From Chryseobacterium gleum (GTDB taxonomy: Bacteria; Bacteroidota; Bacteroidia; Flavobacteriales; BACL11): a DNA stretch of 64,000 bases. Both the position numbers and the translations under genes were made by a program. The DNA lies in NCBI GenBank assembly GCA_945865535.1, contig CAMBDW010000008.1, positions 18,801 to 82,800 of the forward strand, in the 5' to 3' direction. The notes below the pieces were generated by a model. It searched no databases and had not been told where the DNA came from. It worked only from the letters and a program-made list of their open reading frames with translations. Positions 1-9,652 of this stretch are shown here, piece by piece. The first letter of the stretch is position 1. Each line of letters starts with the position of its first letter.

Positions 1-1116
1 GACATTGTTCGTGTACTTTCTATTGATGATTTTGATGATGAATTTTCAGTATCAGTTTTAGGAGCAGTAAGAGGTGCTGGTGATTTTGATTTTGGAGTTG
101 GGATGACCTTGCAAGATGTGCTTTTACAAGCAGGAGGGCTTACTCAACAGGCAGAAGGAAGTAAGATAGAAGTTAGTAGAATTATGGATTATGATATTTC
201 TTCTAATAAATTAAAACCAATAAGAGCAGTAGTAAAAAATATAAAAATAGGAGAGGACTTAATGTTGAGTTCTGAAGCTCAAGAATTTACCTTACAACCC
301 TTTGATCAGATATTTGTTAGAGAAAATCCAGATTATGAAGAGCCTGTAAATATTGTATTAAGTGGAGAAGTGAAATATCCTGGTACTTATTCTTTACTTT
401 CAAAGAATGAAAAAATTGCATCAGTTATTCAAAGAGCAGGTGGGCTGACTACTTATGCTTATATGGATGGGGTTAAGATGTTTAGAAAGTTTGAAGTGGA
501 ACAAATTAAAGATAATCCGTTAACTATTCCAAATGATTTATTAGATTCAATTTTAATTAATCCAGAGCTTTCAAATATTTATAATAAGGAGTTATTAAAC
601 AGAGAACAGTTGAAGGCAAAGGTTTTTACTTATGATAGTTTGATGTATAATGTTGTGTATTTTGATTTGCAAAAGGCAATGTCAAAAAATAGGTCTAAAC
701 ATAATTTGGTTTTATTGGAAGGGGATAGTGTAATCATTCCAAAGCTATTAGATGTTGTACATATTTCAGGTGATTTAAAAAATATAAGTGGGAGCTCAAT
801 TAGTGCTCCTTTTTTTGGAAAACGAGCTGATTATTATGTTCGAAATTTTGCAGGGGGTTATTCTGAGGATAATAAAAAATCTAATACTCTAGTTATTCAT
901 GCTAATGGTGCCGTTAAGAAGTCATTAGATTTAGGTTTATTTACGATTTCTCCAAAAGTAAAACCGGGGTCAATTATTAAGGTTGTAGATGATAAAACAG
1001 TAGAAATTGAGAAAAAACCTCTTGATTGGAATGTCGCTATTGAAAAGACTTTGTTAAAATTAACAGGGATCATTTCGCTTTATTTGTTGATGGATAGATT
1101 AGCTGTCGCACAATAA
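1..1116 (+). CDS. Polysaccharide export protein with SLBB domains (5' partial)
   Basis: The reading frame is open from base 1, so the gene is cut by the window edge and the first ATG at 103 is not its start. About 371 residues remain. At least two SLBB-type repeats are visible, each with the phrase 'LQDVLLQAGGLT' or 'IASVIQRAGGLT', and a preceding 'G.V..PG.Y' strand ('LSGEVKYPGTYSLL'). A hydrophobic C-terminal segment (TGIISLYLLMDRLAV) lies at the very end. In this family (Wza/GumB-like plus soluble-ligand-binding beta-grasp repeats) the protein forms an outer-membrane/periplasmic conduit for capsule or exopolysaccharide. The stop codon overlaps the start of the next gene, a Wzz-type protein (TAATG), which supports a polysaccharide export operon. 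The N-terminal Poly_export domain and signal peptide lie outside the window. Confidence 0.85.
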   Translation, partial: DIVRVLSIDDFDDEFSVSVLGAVRGAGDFDFGVGMTLQDVLLQAGGLTQQAEGSKIEVSRIMDYDISSNKLKPIRAVVKNIKIGEDLMLSSEAQEFTLQPFDQIFVRENPDYEEPVNIVLSGEVKYPGTYSLLSKNEKIASVIQRAGGLTTYAYMDGVKMFRKFEVEQIKDNPLTIPNDLLDSILINPELSNIYNKELLNREQLKAKVFTYDSLMYNVVYFDLQKAMSKNRSKHNLVLLEGDSVIIPKLLDVVHISGDLKNISGSSISAPFFGKRADYYVRNFAGGYSEDNKKSNTLVIHANGAVKKSLDLGLFTISPKVKPGSIIKVVDDKTVEIEKKPLDWNVAIEKTLLKLTGIISLYLLMDRLAVAQ

Positions 1117-2162
1117 TGGAACGGCATAATGATGAAATACAATTAAAAGATATTCTGTTAAAATTATCAGATTATAAAGCATATTTATTTAAAAATAAAT
1201 TTAGGATAATTGGATTTTCTTTTTTGTTTGTTGTGCTTGGAGTTGTATATGCTTTTGTTTCAGATACAAAATACACTGCCGACCTTACTTTTGTTGTTGA
1301 AGAAGAAAGTTCTGGTGGCTCACTTGGGGCTATGTCAGGTATTGCAAGTCAGTTTGGTTTTGATATTGGCGGATCTTCAAGCGCTACTTTTAGTCAGCAG
1401 AATATACTAGAATTATTGAGCTCTAGAGGTGTTATTGAGAGCGCTTTAATGCAGAGTGCTAAAGTTAATGGTAAAACTGATTTACTGATAGAGCATTATC
1501 TTGAAATTGATAAGATAAAAGATACATGGGCTGCGAGTGATGATTTTAAAGGAGTTTCATTTCATGATAAGAGTAGTTATATACATGACAGTATTAGCGG
1601 TATCATTTGGCAAAAAATTATTGAAAATAATTTAACTGTTGAACTTAAATCTGATGAGGCTAATATTATTACGTTATCTTACATTTCTTTAAATGAAGAA
1701 TTTGCTAAAGAATTTGTAGAGAAGCTAATTAATGAAATGAGTAAGATGTACATTGCACATCAAACTGCACAAGCAAATAAAACTTTGGATTTTTTGCAAG
1801 ATAGAGCAGATTCTGTATTCTCAGAATTGGTAATTGCAGAGCAACAACTTGCAAAGGCGAAAGATATCAATCAAAGAATTATTAAAGTAACGGGGAGATT
1901 AAAAGAACTTCAGCTAATGCGAGAAGTAGAGGTGCTAAATGCTATGTATTTGGAACTTGTAAAAAATCTGGAGCTTTCTAAAATAACGCTATTAAATAAA
2001 ACTCCTATTATCAACATTATAGATGAGCCTATTCTTCCTTTAGAGGAGGATAAAATATCAAAAATAGTAGCAGGAATACTTGGAGGTTTCTTGGGTGGTT
2101 TCCTTTCGGTTTGTTTCTTTATATTCAGAAAGTTATTTAAAGATGCCTTAGCGGAAGCTTAA
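1116..2162 (+). CDS. Wzz/chain-length determinant family protein
   Basis: The 348-aa product has the classical polysaccharide co-polymerase layout: a cytoplasmic N-terminus, a first membrane helix at about residues 31-50, a long periplasmic region with predicted helices (about 200-290, rich in E, K, L and Q), and a second membrane helix near 315-337 with repeated glycines (GILGGFLGGFLS). It lacks the cytoplasmic tyrosine kinase domain found in Wzc-type proteins. It probably sets polymer chain length or links to the export channel encoded just upstream, whose stop codon its ATG overlaps by one base. It converges on murF and overlaps that gene's end by 4 bases. No transferred-gene signature was seen. 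Confidence 0.85.
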   Translation: MERHNDEIQLKDILLKLSDYKAYLFKNKFRIIGFSFLFVVLGVVYAFVSDTKYTADLTFVVEEESSGGSLGAMSGIASQFGFDIGGSSSATFSQQNILELLSSRGVIESALMQSAKVNGKTDLLIEHYLEIDKIKDTWAASDDFKGVSFHDKSSYIHDSISGIIWQKIIENNLTVELKSDEANIITLSYISLNEEFAKEFVEKLINEMSKMYIAHQTAQANKTLDFLQDRADSVFSELVIAEQQLAKAKDINQRIIKVTGRLKELQLMREVEVLNAMYLELVKNLELSKITLLNKTPIINIIDEPILPLEEDKISKIVAGILGGFLGGFLSVCFFIFRKLFKDALAEA

Positions 2163-3415
2163 AGCAAATTCTGTAGCTTTTCTAATCCAATACCTCTTGA
2201 TCCTTTTAAAAGTATTGTCTTATTTTTAATAGGATTAGATTTTAAAAATATTTCAAAGGCATTTCTATCTTTAAAAGCTTCCTTGCTGATTTTAGAGAAT
2301 TCTTTTCCTATTAGAATTATTTCTAGATTAAGTATATCTATCAAATCTAATATTGCCGAGTGCTCCTTTATAGTGTATTCTCCTAGCTCAAGCATATCTC
2401 CTAGTATGCACAATTTATTAGTGTAATCTTGCTTGGAAAATGAAGTAATCATAGCTTTCATGCTTGATGGATTAGCATTATAAGCATCTAGGATTAATAG
2501 ATTATCTTTAGTTTTAAGAATTTCAGAACGGTTATTTTTAGGAGTGTAGTTTTGAATTGCCTTTTTTATGTTTGAATCTTTGATGTTAAATTTGTTTCCT
2601 ATACAAACTGCAAGCATAATGTTGCTAAATTGATATTCTCCAATTAGTTGGCTATTAATCTCAGTATTGCTAACCTTAATATTTAAGAAAGGCGTGTTTT
2701 TTGTTATAAATCCTTTACAAAATCCGTTATTTCCATAGGTAATTCTTTCAATCTTTTCGGATAAGTTTAGCAATAAATTATCATCATCATTTACAAATAA
2801 GACACCATTATTTTTTTTGATAAAATTAAATAGTTCATTTTTTGCATTAATAACCCCTTGGTGATCTTTAAATCCTTCAAGATGGGCGGATCCTATATTT
2901 GTGATTACTCCGTGGGTAGGTTTTGCTATTTCACAAAGAAATTCAATTTCTTTTTCATGATTTGCCCCCATTTCAATAATTGCAATTTCATGTTCTTTTG
3001 TGATTTCCAAAATACTTAAAGGCACTCCTATATGATTGTTTAGATTTCCTTTTGTAGCATAACTATTTAGCTCTGATTTTAATACAGCATGTATTAGTTC
3101 TTTTGAGGTTGTTTTTCCGTTAGTTCCAGTAATTCCTATAATTGGGATTGAGAGTTGTTTTCTGTGATGTCTTGCTAAATTTTGAAGTGTCTCTAAAACA
3201 TTTTTGACAAGAATAAATTTATCGTTTTTAGCGATTTTTTTTTCATCAATTATTGCAAAACTACAACCATCACTAATTGCTTTTGCTGCAAAGAGATTTC
3301 CATTAAAGTTTTCTCCTTTTAGAGCAAAAAATAGGCCTCCCTTTTTAATCTTTCTAGTATCAGTGCAAATACTGGATTTGCTTTTATATATTTTGTAAAG
3401 TTCTGAAATCTCCAT
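2159..3415 (-). CDS. murF: UDP-N-acetylmuramoyl-tripeptide--D-alanyl-D-alanine ligase
   Basis: MurF adds D-Ala-D-Ala to the UDP-MurNAc-tripeptide, the last cytoplasmic step of peptidoglycan precursor synthesis. The 418-aa protein shows the Mur ligase order: an N-terminal substrate domain (TDTRKIKKGGLFFALKG, about 18-34), the ATP-binding loop GTNGKT at residues 97-102, the EMGANH motif near 147, a DAYNANPSSM motif near 310, and a C-terminal domain ending GSRGIGLEKL. The length is close to the family norm (about 420-450). It lies downstream of gldJ on the same strand, separated by a strong hairpin terminator. In my recollection the murF-gldJ-porU-porV neighbourhood is conserved in flavobacteria. 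Confidence 0.95.
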   Translation of the reverse strand: MEISELYKIYKSKSSICTDTRKIKKGGLFFALKGENFNGNLFAAKAISDGCSFAIIDEKKIAKNDKFILVKNVLETLQNLARHHRKQLSIPIIGITGTNGKTTSKELIHAVLKSELNSYATKGNLNNHIGVPLSILEITKEHEIAIIEMGANHEKEIEFLCEIAKPTHGVITNIGSAHLEGFKDHQGVINAKNELFNFIKKNNGVLFVNDDDNLLLNLSEKIERITYGNNGFCKGFITKNTPFLNIKVSNTEINSQLIGEYQFSNIMLAVCIGNKFNIKDSNIKKAIQNYTPKNNRSEILKTKDNLLILDAYNANPSSMKAMITSFSKQDYTNKLCILGDMLELGEYTIKEHSAILDLIDILNLEIILIGKEFSKISKEAFKDRNAFEIFLKSNPIKNKTILLKGSRGIGLEKLQNLL

Positions 3416-3429
3416 AAGTCAATATAAAA

Positions 3430-3456
3430 CAAAACCCCATGTTTAGTGGGGTTTTG
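3430..3456 (-). terminator. Hairpin terminator between gldJ and murF
   Basis: A perfect 9-bp inverted repeat (CAAAACCCC / GGGGTTTTG) with a 9-base loop is followed on the minus strand by a T-rich tract (TTTTATATT). It lies 21 bases past the gldJ stop and should end gldJ transcription before murF. Confidence 0.8.
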
Positions 3457-3476
3457 AGTAAATTCTTAATTGATGA

Positions 3477-5081
3477 TTATTTGCTTTTTTTGCTATAATC
3501 AGTAGCTCTTCTTTGATTGTTTTTTGCTCTACTCGTTGATGATCCAAGCCTATCCATAGCACATCTAAACCCAATAGCATCAGTTGATTGATCTTGATCT
3601 AAAAACCTTCTTGTTCCAGGATTTAACCAATACGCTCTGTCTTTCCAAGACCCCCCTTTAAAAACTCTTGTTCTGTCGCTTATTAGAGAAGAGGTTCCGT
3701 AAACATACATTTCGTTACTATTTCCTTCAGGAGCATCATCTTTATACATGCTAGCTGTTTTATTCCATTTGTCAATATTAACTTTTCCTGTGTCAGATGC
3801 AGCTGTTTCTTCAAGTAAATCGTTCCAATTAACCCCCATTTGAGATTCAATATCTCCATTTAAGTAATTGATATTATCCGATTTTTTGTAGTTTCTTCTA
3901 TAAGCATTATCTTGTACATTCACATTAACTTGAATTGCTTTGCCTAAGTCATCAAATACTATCATGCCATCTGAATCCAATGAATCAGTTTGATAGACAT
4001 TTCCTCTAAAGCTCCTGTGATCTGCAGTTGTAGTTTGTTCAATTACTGGTCTGTAAACATCCATAACCCACTCTGAAACATTACCAGCCATATCATATAA
4101 TCCGTAATCATTAGGCCAATATGTTCTTACAGAAGCCGTAATATCTGCCTTGTCATTTAAATTTCCTGCAACTCCCATATTATCTCCTCTTCCTCTTTTG
4201 AAGTTAGCCATAATTGCTCCTTGATTTTTAGGATCTGAACTCCTTAATGATGAGCCATTCCAAGGATAAAGTTTTCTTTCATCTGTATTTTCCTCCTGAG
4301 TATTTCCTACATAGCCTAATGCCGCAAATTCCCATTCAGCTTCAGTAGGCAATCGGTAGTTTGGTAATAACAAACCATCTGCCATATTAATGATTCTAGT
4401 TTTCTCTCCACTACCATAATTCTCATTTGTAAGGTTTTTTGGGTTTCTTCTTACGATACCTTCATATTGTCCCGCTAAATACCCTTTAGTAGTGAATACA
4501 TTATCATCTATTTGCTCCATATCTTCTTTTAAAATACCATTATCAGTTAGTATTCTTTCGTTTACTCTATCGGTTCTCCAAGCACAGTAATCTGTAGCTT
4601 GTTGCCAACTAACACCAACTACAGGATAGTTTTTAAAAGCAGGGTGTCTTAGATATCCGTTAACAAAAGGTTCGTTATAACCTAATTTATCTCTCCATAC
4701 TAAGGTGTCAGGAAGAGCCTTTTTGTATACTTCAGAGTAAGATAAACCATATATTCTTTGAAGCCAAAAAAGATACTCTAGATAATCTACATTTCTAACT
4801 TCTGTTTCATCTAAATAAAATGATGAAACAGTTTGTTTTCTAGGAATATTGTCCCATTCATACATTACATCTTGCTCTACTCTCCCCATTGTAAAAGATC
4901 CTCCCTCTACAAATAATAATCCAGGACCTGTTTTTTGTTCAACAAAATGCTCATTTGTTTCATATCCTCCATTTTTGGGGTTGTTGTATTCCCACCCTGT
5001 TGAAGAAGATTCTTTTCTTGAAGAACATGATGCAAATATAATCATACTACTTGCTACTAAAATTAATTTATTTATTTTCAT
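3477..5081 (-). CDS. gldJ: Gliding motility / T9SS lipoprotein GldJ (formylglycine-generating-enzyme fold)
   Basis: The 534-aa protein begins with a lipoprotein signal peptide (MKINKLILVASSMIIFASC, lipidated Cys at 19). It then has an FGE-sulfatase-like domain: the start FVEGGSFTMGR near 57-67, FYLDETEVRN near 90, 'YPVVGVSWQQATDYCAWR', 'RLPTEAEWEFAA', 'LYDMAGNVSEWVMD', and a C-terminal GFRCA. GldJ and GldK share this fold. The 'SFTMGRVEQDVMYEWDN' opening, the length, and the position beside porU/porV and murF favour GldJ. In known systems GldJ is needed for gliding and stabilises GldK at the T9SS ring. The gene is 38 bases downstream of the porP/sprF gene and probably co-transcribed with it. 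Confidence 0.88.
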   Translation of the reverse strand: MKINKLILVASSMIIFASCSSRKESSSTGWEYNNPKNGGYETNEHFVEQKTGPGLLFVEGGSFTMGRVEQDVMYEWDNIPRKQTVSSFYLDETEVRNVDYLEYLFWLQRIYGLSYSEVYKKALPDTLVWRDKLGYNEPFVNGYLRHPAFKNYPVVGVSWQQATDYCAWRTDRVNERILTDNGILKEDMEQIDDNVFTTKGYLAGQYEGIVRRNPKNLTNENYGSGEKTRIINMADGLLLPNYRLPTEAEWEFAALGYVGNTQEENTDERKLYPWNGSSLRSSDPKNQGAIMANFKRGRGDNMGVAGNLNDKADITASVRTYWPNDYGLYDMAGNVSEWVMDVYRPVIEQTTTADHRSFRGNVYQTDSLDSDGMIVFDDLGKAIQVNVNVQDNAYRRNYKKSDNINYLNGDIESQMGVNWNDLLEETAASDTGKVNIDKWNKTASMYKDDAPEGNSNEMYVYGTSSLISDRTRVFKGGSWKDRAYWLNPGTRRFLDQDQSTDAIGFRCAMDRLGSSTSRAKNNQRRATDYSKKSK

Positions 5082-5119
5082 TTTTATGTATTAAAAATTT
5101 AATCAGTTTTTGTTATTAA

Positions 5120-6118
5120 CTAAAATTGTGGACAACTTATTGTGTTAAACGATTTGCTTTTTGATCGGCAAGGCATAAATAATGTGAAAGATAATTCATG
5201 CGCTCCCAGTGTGTTGCTATTTTTTAAGTTACTTACTGTTATATCATAACTGTACCCAAATTTAAAGGATTCTTGTACTAGTCCTAGCATAAGGATGAAT
5301 GAGTCAAAATTCTCCAAGCTATTTCTTGCCCATAAACCACCAACAACAGGCCCTCTGTTTACATAAATACCATAATTGAATTGCTGAAAATCTTGTTGTT
5401 TTTGGTATAAAAAGTTAGGCGAAATAGTAGTAACTGAATTTCTGTATCTGCTTAATGGAAAGTTTCCTCCCGCATGAACTGTAAGTTTTGTTGGCAATTG
5501 ACTCTCGCTAATAAAACCTTGATTTGGTTTAGTTAAGTGATGTGCTGCAAAGCCAAAAAAGAAATTTTCAGAGTAACCAAGTATACCGGTTGAAAAGTCA
5601 GGAAAATTTCTAGAAGTAGGATTATTTACTACATTTTCTTGAGTGTCGTAAATAAAACCATATTGTGGATGAATCATATCTCCAAAAGTAAGGTTATCCC
5701 AATCTAATTGTATCATTCTGTAAGAAGCTTCAAAACCTGCTTTCACAGCGAAAGTATTGTTTACCTGTAATCTATAAGAGTATAATAATGAGGCATGAGA
5801 AGTGTTTAGATTTCCAGCGCCTGCTCTATCTTGAGAAACCATTACTCCTAATCCACCACCAATTGCTTGAATGTGTTGGTCCCAAGATGCAGATGTAGTT
5901 ACATAGGTTCTTCCTATTCCTGGCCATTGGTCACGATAATTTAAATTTGCTCTTGGACAATCATTTGTACCAGCAAATGCAGGATTTAAATACAAGGGAT
6001 TTGCATAAAATTGACTAAATGCAGGATCCTGAGCAGAAGCAGTATTCGTTATAAATATCAATGCAAAAACTGAAATTATAACTTTGAAAATGTTGTTAAA
6101 CATATATAGGTTATTCAT
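5120..6118 (-). CDS. PorP/SprF family type IX secretion outer-membrane protein
   Basis: The 332-aa protein has a signal peptide ending ...NTASA-QDP and the hallmark PorP/SprF opening 'DPAFSQFYANPLYLNPAFAG', followed by 'DQWPG' and alternating aromatic beta-strands, as expected of a 14-strand-type outer-membrane barrel. In the family these proteins help secrete or anchor particular T9SS substrates (SprF for the adhesin SprB, PorP in gingipain secretion). Paralogues are numerous, so no gene symbol is given. It is the first gene of a porP/sprF-gldJ unit and is divergent from porU. A TATTTTTG promoter motif lies on the minus strand at 6138-6131, 12 bases before the ATG. Confidence 0.9.
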   Translation of the reverse strand: MNNLYMFNNIFKVIISVFALIFITNTASAQDPAFSQFYANPLYLNPAFAGTNDCPRANLNYRDQWPGIGRTYVTTSASWDQHIQAIGGGLGVMVSQDRAGAGNLNTSHASLLYSYRLQVNNTFAVKAGFEASYRMIQLDWDNLTFGDMIHPQYGFIYDTQENVVNNPTSRNFPDFSTGILGYSENFFFGFAAHHLTKPNQGFISESQLPTKLTVHAGGNFPLSRYRNSVTTISPNFLYQKQQDFQQFNYGIYVNRGPVVGGLWARNSLENFDSFILMLGLVQESFKFGYSYDITVSNLKNSNTLGAHELSFTLFMPCRSKSKSFNTISCPQF

Positions 6119-6230
6119 ATTTTAATTTCACAAAAATAAACAAATTATTTAATATTACCTTTTACTAGATAAAAATTATATACTATTTATATTTATTGTT
6201 CGTTATTGCCTTGTTATTAAAAAGGATACA

Positions 6231-6238
6231 TAAATTTG
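6231..6238 (+). promoter_or_regulatory. Bacteroidota -7 promoter element before porU
   Basis: TAAATTTG matches the Bacteroidota -7 consensus TAnnTTTG, with a TTG 17 bases upstream (6211-6213) as a possible -33 element. It ends only 5 bases before the ATG at 6244, so the transcript would be nearly leaderless and the longer reading frame beginning at 6196 is unlikely to be used. Confidence 0.65.
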
Positions 6239-6243
6239 CAATG

Positions 6244-9200
6244 ATGAAAAAATGGCTAATTTTATTGATGTCTCAGATGAGTTTTTTGCTTAATTTATCA
6301 GCTCAAAATAACTCTGTTTTGGCTAATGGAAATTGGCATAAAGTTTCTACCAATCAAGATGGAATTTATAAGCTAAATTACTCTGATTTTCAAACTCTTG
6401 GAGTTAGTGTTGCTAACCTCCAAACTTCCGCTATAAAACTCTATGGAAATGGTGGTGGAATGTTGTCAAAATTAAATTCAGATTTTAGATATTCAGATTT
6501 AACTGAAAATGCAATAAAAGTGTATGATTCTAACAATAATGGGGTTTTTGAAAGTGGCGATTATATTTTGTTTTATGGAATGTCTGCTGATGTTTGGAAT
6601 TTTAATCAAAATACTAATTTGTTTGAGCATGAAACACATCTTTTTGCTGATGAAGCAAGTTATTTTCTTACTATTGAAAATCAATTAATCGGGAAGAGGA
6701 TTGTTGAAAAGACTGCACTCCAAAATCCTTCAAAAACAATCACTACCTATAATGCATATTCTTATCATGAAAAAGAGTTAGAAAACTTAATTCAGTCTGG
6801 AAGCAAATGGTTCGGAGAACGATTTTATGATAGTAAACAATCTTTTGCATTTTCCTTTCCAGATTTAATTCAGTCAGATTTTGTTGATATAAAAATTGCA
6901 GTTGTTGCAAGGTCTTTTCAAAGCTCTACTTTTAAAGTTACTTCAAACTCATCTGTATTATCGCAAATAGTTGTTCCAGCAGTTTCGTCACAATACGCAC
7001 AAGAATATGCCAAAGAAGCATCCGTTACAATTCCGTATTTAGCAAATTCATCTAATTTAAATATAGATATAGAATATTCCTCTTCAGATAATGGAGCAGA
7101 AGCATGGCTTGATTATATACAAATTAATGCAAAAAGAAAGCTCAAGTTAAGTGGTAATTATTTTAATTTTAGAGATGCTGAGAGTTTAGGAAACGAAATA
7201 GTGCAGTATAAGATTGAAAATGGAGTAGGGCTTGAGGTTTGGGATGTTACAGAGCCCACTAATCCAAGAAAATTAGTAACATCAATTACTACAAATGACT
7301 TATCTTTTAATGATTCTTTAAATGTTTTGCATGAGTATATTGCTTTCAATAGCTCGGCATATTTAACTCCTGCTTTAAAAGGAAGTGTTGCAAATCAGAA
7401 TATACACAGCACTTCTTCTAATACTGAATTTATTATTGTTTGTCATCCTGACTTTTTGTCGGCTGCAAATCGATTGGCTGATTTTCATTTAGAAAAAGAT
7501 AAAATTATCTCAGTTGTTGTTACACCTCAGCAAATATATAATGAGTTTTCATCAGGGATGCAAGATGTAAGTGCTATTCGTGATTTTGTAAAATATCAGT
7601 ATGATAAAGAAAATTCTAATTTAAAATATCTTTTGCTTTTTGGAGATGGCTCCTACGATCCTAAAAATAGAATTGAAAATAATACTAATTATATTCCTAC
7701 TTTTCAATCAGCTAACTCTACTCATCCAACTGAAAGTTATGTAACTGACGATTATTTTGGATTATTAAATGATAATGAAGGCTTATTTAATAATGATTTA
7801 GTAGATATTGGTATCGGTAGATTTCCCGTTTCGACACTTTCAGAGGCGAATATTTTGGTTGATAAAGTGGCGCAATATTATAAGATATCATCATTGGGTA
7901 CTTGGAGAAATGATGTTGCTTTTATTGCTGATGATGGCGATAGCAATGATGGGAATACACATATGTGGCAAGCTGATAGTTTGGCAAATTATATAGCAGA
8001 TAATTATGAGGAGATAAATATTCAAAAGATTTATTTAGACAATTATTATCAGGAATCTACTGCAGGAGGTCCAAGAAGTCCTGACACTCAAAATGCAATA
8101 AATAATAAAGTGGATAAAGGAGCTTTACTAATCAATTATACTGGCCATGGAGGTCCTTTAGGTTTGACACAAGAAAGAATTTTAGAGATTGATCAAATTC
8201 AAAAATGGGATAACTTAGATAATTTACCGCTTTTTATGACGGCAACTTGTAAGTTTTCTTATTTTGATAATCCACAAGAAAAATCAGCAGGAGAGTATGT
8301 TTTGTTGAATCCTCAAGGAGGGGCAATTGCTTTATTAAGTACCACTCGTTTGGTTTATTCAGCTCCAAATTACAATTTAAATACTAGGTTTATTCAAACC
8401 ATTTTTGAAAAAGAAAATGGAGAATTTCCAAGGCTCGGAGATGTGTTTAAGAAAACAAAAGTTTTAAGTGGAACTTCTTCTAATAATAGAAATTTTACCC
8501 TTTTGGGAGATCCTGCACTGCGTTTAGCATATCCAAAATTTGAAGTAAACACTACTGCAATTAATGATACTTTAAAGGCATTGGGAGAGGTTACTATTGA
8601 AGGACAGATTGAAGATAACGGAATGTTGTTATCTGATTTTAACGGCACCATTTTTCCTACTGTTTATGATAAAGAAATAATCAAAACTACTTTAGGGCAA
8701 GAAAGCTGCACTCCTATGCCGTATAGAGATCAAAATAATATACTCTATAAAGGTGCTGCAACTGTAACAGATGGAAAATTTTCTTTTTCATTTATTGTCC
8801 CTAAGGATATTGCTTACAATTATGGCGCTGGAAAAATTTCATATTATGCGCTGAACGATAATGAGCAAAACCCTCTTGATGCTAATGGAACTGAGGAAAA
8901 TTTTGTAATTGGAGGCACAGCAGATGATATAATGTATGATTATGATGAGGCTGAGTTGTCTCTTTTTATGAATGACACTCTTTTTGTAAATGGAGGAATA
9001 ACTGACGCCAATCCAATACTTTTGGCTCATATTTTTGATTTGAGCGGTATAAATACTGTTGGAAATGGTATTGGACATGATATTACAGCTGTTTTGGATG
9101 GCAATACAGCAAATCCTTATGTGCTAAATGATTTTTATGAAGCTAACAAGGATGATTACACTAGAGGAATCATTAGGTTTCCTTTGTATAACTTAGCAAA

Positions 9201-9603
9201 AGGGGAACATTCTATAAGCTTAAAAGTCTGGGATGTGTTTAATAATTCTTCAGAGAAAACAATTAATTTTGTTGTAACAGATGCAAATGATTTGGCTATT
9301 GCAGACTTTACAACTTATCCCAACCCTTTTTCAGTTTCTACTGATATTTATTTTCAGCATAATAAAGCCAATCAAGAAATCGACTATATTTTGGAGATTT
9401 ATTCTATTACAGGAATTTTGGTTAAAAGAGTTGAGCAAACTTCTTATAATAGTGAAGGATATAGAATTGGGCCAATTCGTTGGGATGGAAAAGATAATTA
9501 TGGAGGCAAAATTAGTGCAGGAATGTATATTGCAAACTTAGGAGTTACTACTGAGGAAGGCGATTTTTCATCAAAATCTATAAGAATTATACTATTGCCC
9601 TAA
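6244..9603 (+). CDS. porU: Type IX secretion system sortase PorU
   Basis: PorU is the surface C25-family (gingipain-type) peptidase that removes T9SS sorting domains and attaches cargo to the cell surface. From the ATG at 6244 the product is 1119 aa. The frame is open upstream to an ATG at 6196, but the signal peptide (MKKWLILLMSQMSFLLNLSAQ) and the promoter at 6231-6238 favour 6241/6244. The C25 catalytic pair is visible: His in YTGHGG near residue 634 and Cys in TATCKFS near 669. The phrase LLFGDGSYDPKNR is near 480. The C-terminus has a sorting-domain-like segment (TTYPNPFS... then GISAGMYIANL-type strands). porV follows 49 bases downstream; porU and porV act together in the attachment complex. 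Confidence 0.93.
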   Translation: MKKWLILLMSQMSFLLNLSAQNNSVLANGNWHKVSTNQDGIYKLNYSDFQTLGVSVANLQTSAIKLYGNGGGMLSKLNSDFRYSDLTENAIKVYDSNNNGVFESGDYILFYGMSADVWNFNQNTNLFEHETHLFADEASYFLTIENQLIGKRIVEKTALQNPSKTITTYNAYSYHEKELENLIQSGSKWFGERFYDSKQSFAFSFPDLIQSDFVDIKIAVVARSFQSSTFKVTSNSSVLSQIVVPAVSSQYAQEYAKEASVTIPYLANSSNLNIDIEYSSSDNGAEAWLDYIQINAKRKLKLSGNYFNFRDAESLGNEIVQYKIENGVGLEVWDVTEPTNPRKLVTSITTNDLSFNDSLNVLHEYIAFNSSAYLTPALKGSVANQNIHSTSSNTEFIIVCHPDFLSAANRLADFHLEKDKIISVVVTPQQIYNEFSSGMQDVSAIRDFVKYQYDKENSNLKYLLLFGDGSYDPKNRIENNTNYIPTFQSANSTHPTESYVTDDYFGLLNDNEGLFNNDLVDIGIGRFPVSTLSEANILVDKVAQYYKISSLGTWRNDVAFIADDGDSNDGNTHMWQADSLANYIADNYEEINIQKIYLDNYYQESTAGGPRSPDTQNAINNKVDKGALLINYTGHGGPLGLTQERILEIDQIQKWDNLDNLPLFMTATCKFSYFDNPQEKSAGEYVLLNPQGGAIALLSTTRLVYSAPNYNLNTRFIQTIFEKENGEFPRLGDVFKKTKVLSGTSSNNRNFTLLGDPALRLAYPKFEVNTTAINDTLKALGEVTIEGQIEDNGMLLSDFNGTIFPTVYDKEIIKTTLGQESCTPMPYRDQNNILYKGAATVTDGKFSFSFIVPKDIAYNYGAGKISYYALNDNEQNPLDANGTEENFVIGGTADDIMYDYDEAELSLFMNDTLFVNGGITDANPILLAHIFDLSGINTVGNGIGHDITAVLDGNTANPYVLNDFYEANKDDYTRGIIRFPLYNLAKGEHSISLKVWDVFNNSSEKTINFVVTDANDLAIADFTTYPNPFSVSTDIYFQHNKANQEIDYILEIYSITGILVKRVEQTSYNSEGYRIGPIRWDGKDNYGGKISAGMYIANLGVTTEEGDFSSKSIRIILLP

Positions 9604-9629
9604 TAATGGCGTTTACTCACATAATAAAG

Positions 9630-9637
9630 TACATTTG
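9630..9637 (+). promoter_or_regulatory. Possible -7 promoter element before porV
   Basis: TACATTTG fits TAnnTTTG and lies 15 bases before the porV ATG. No clean -33 TTG was found, so porV may instead be read mainly from the porU transcript. Confidence 0.45.
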
Positions 9638-9652
9638 CAAATTAAATAAAGG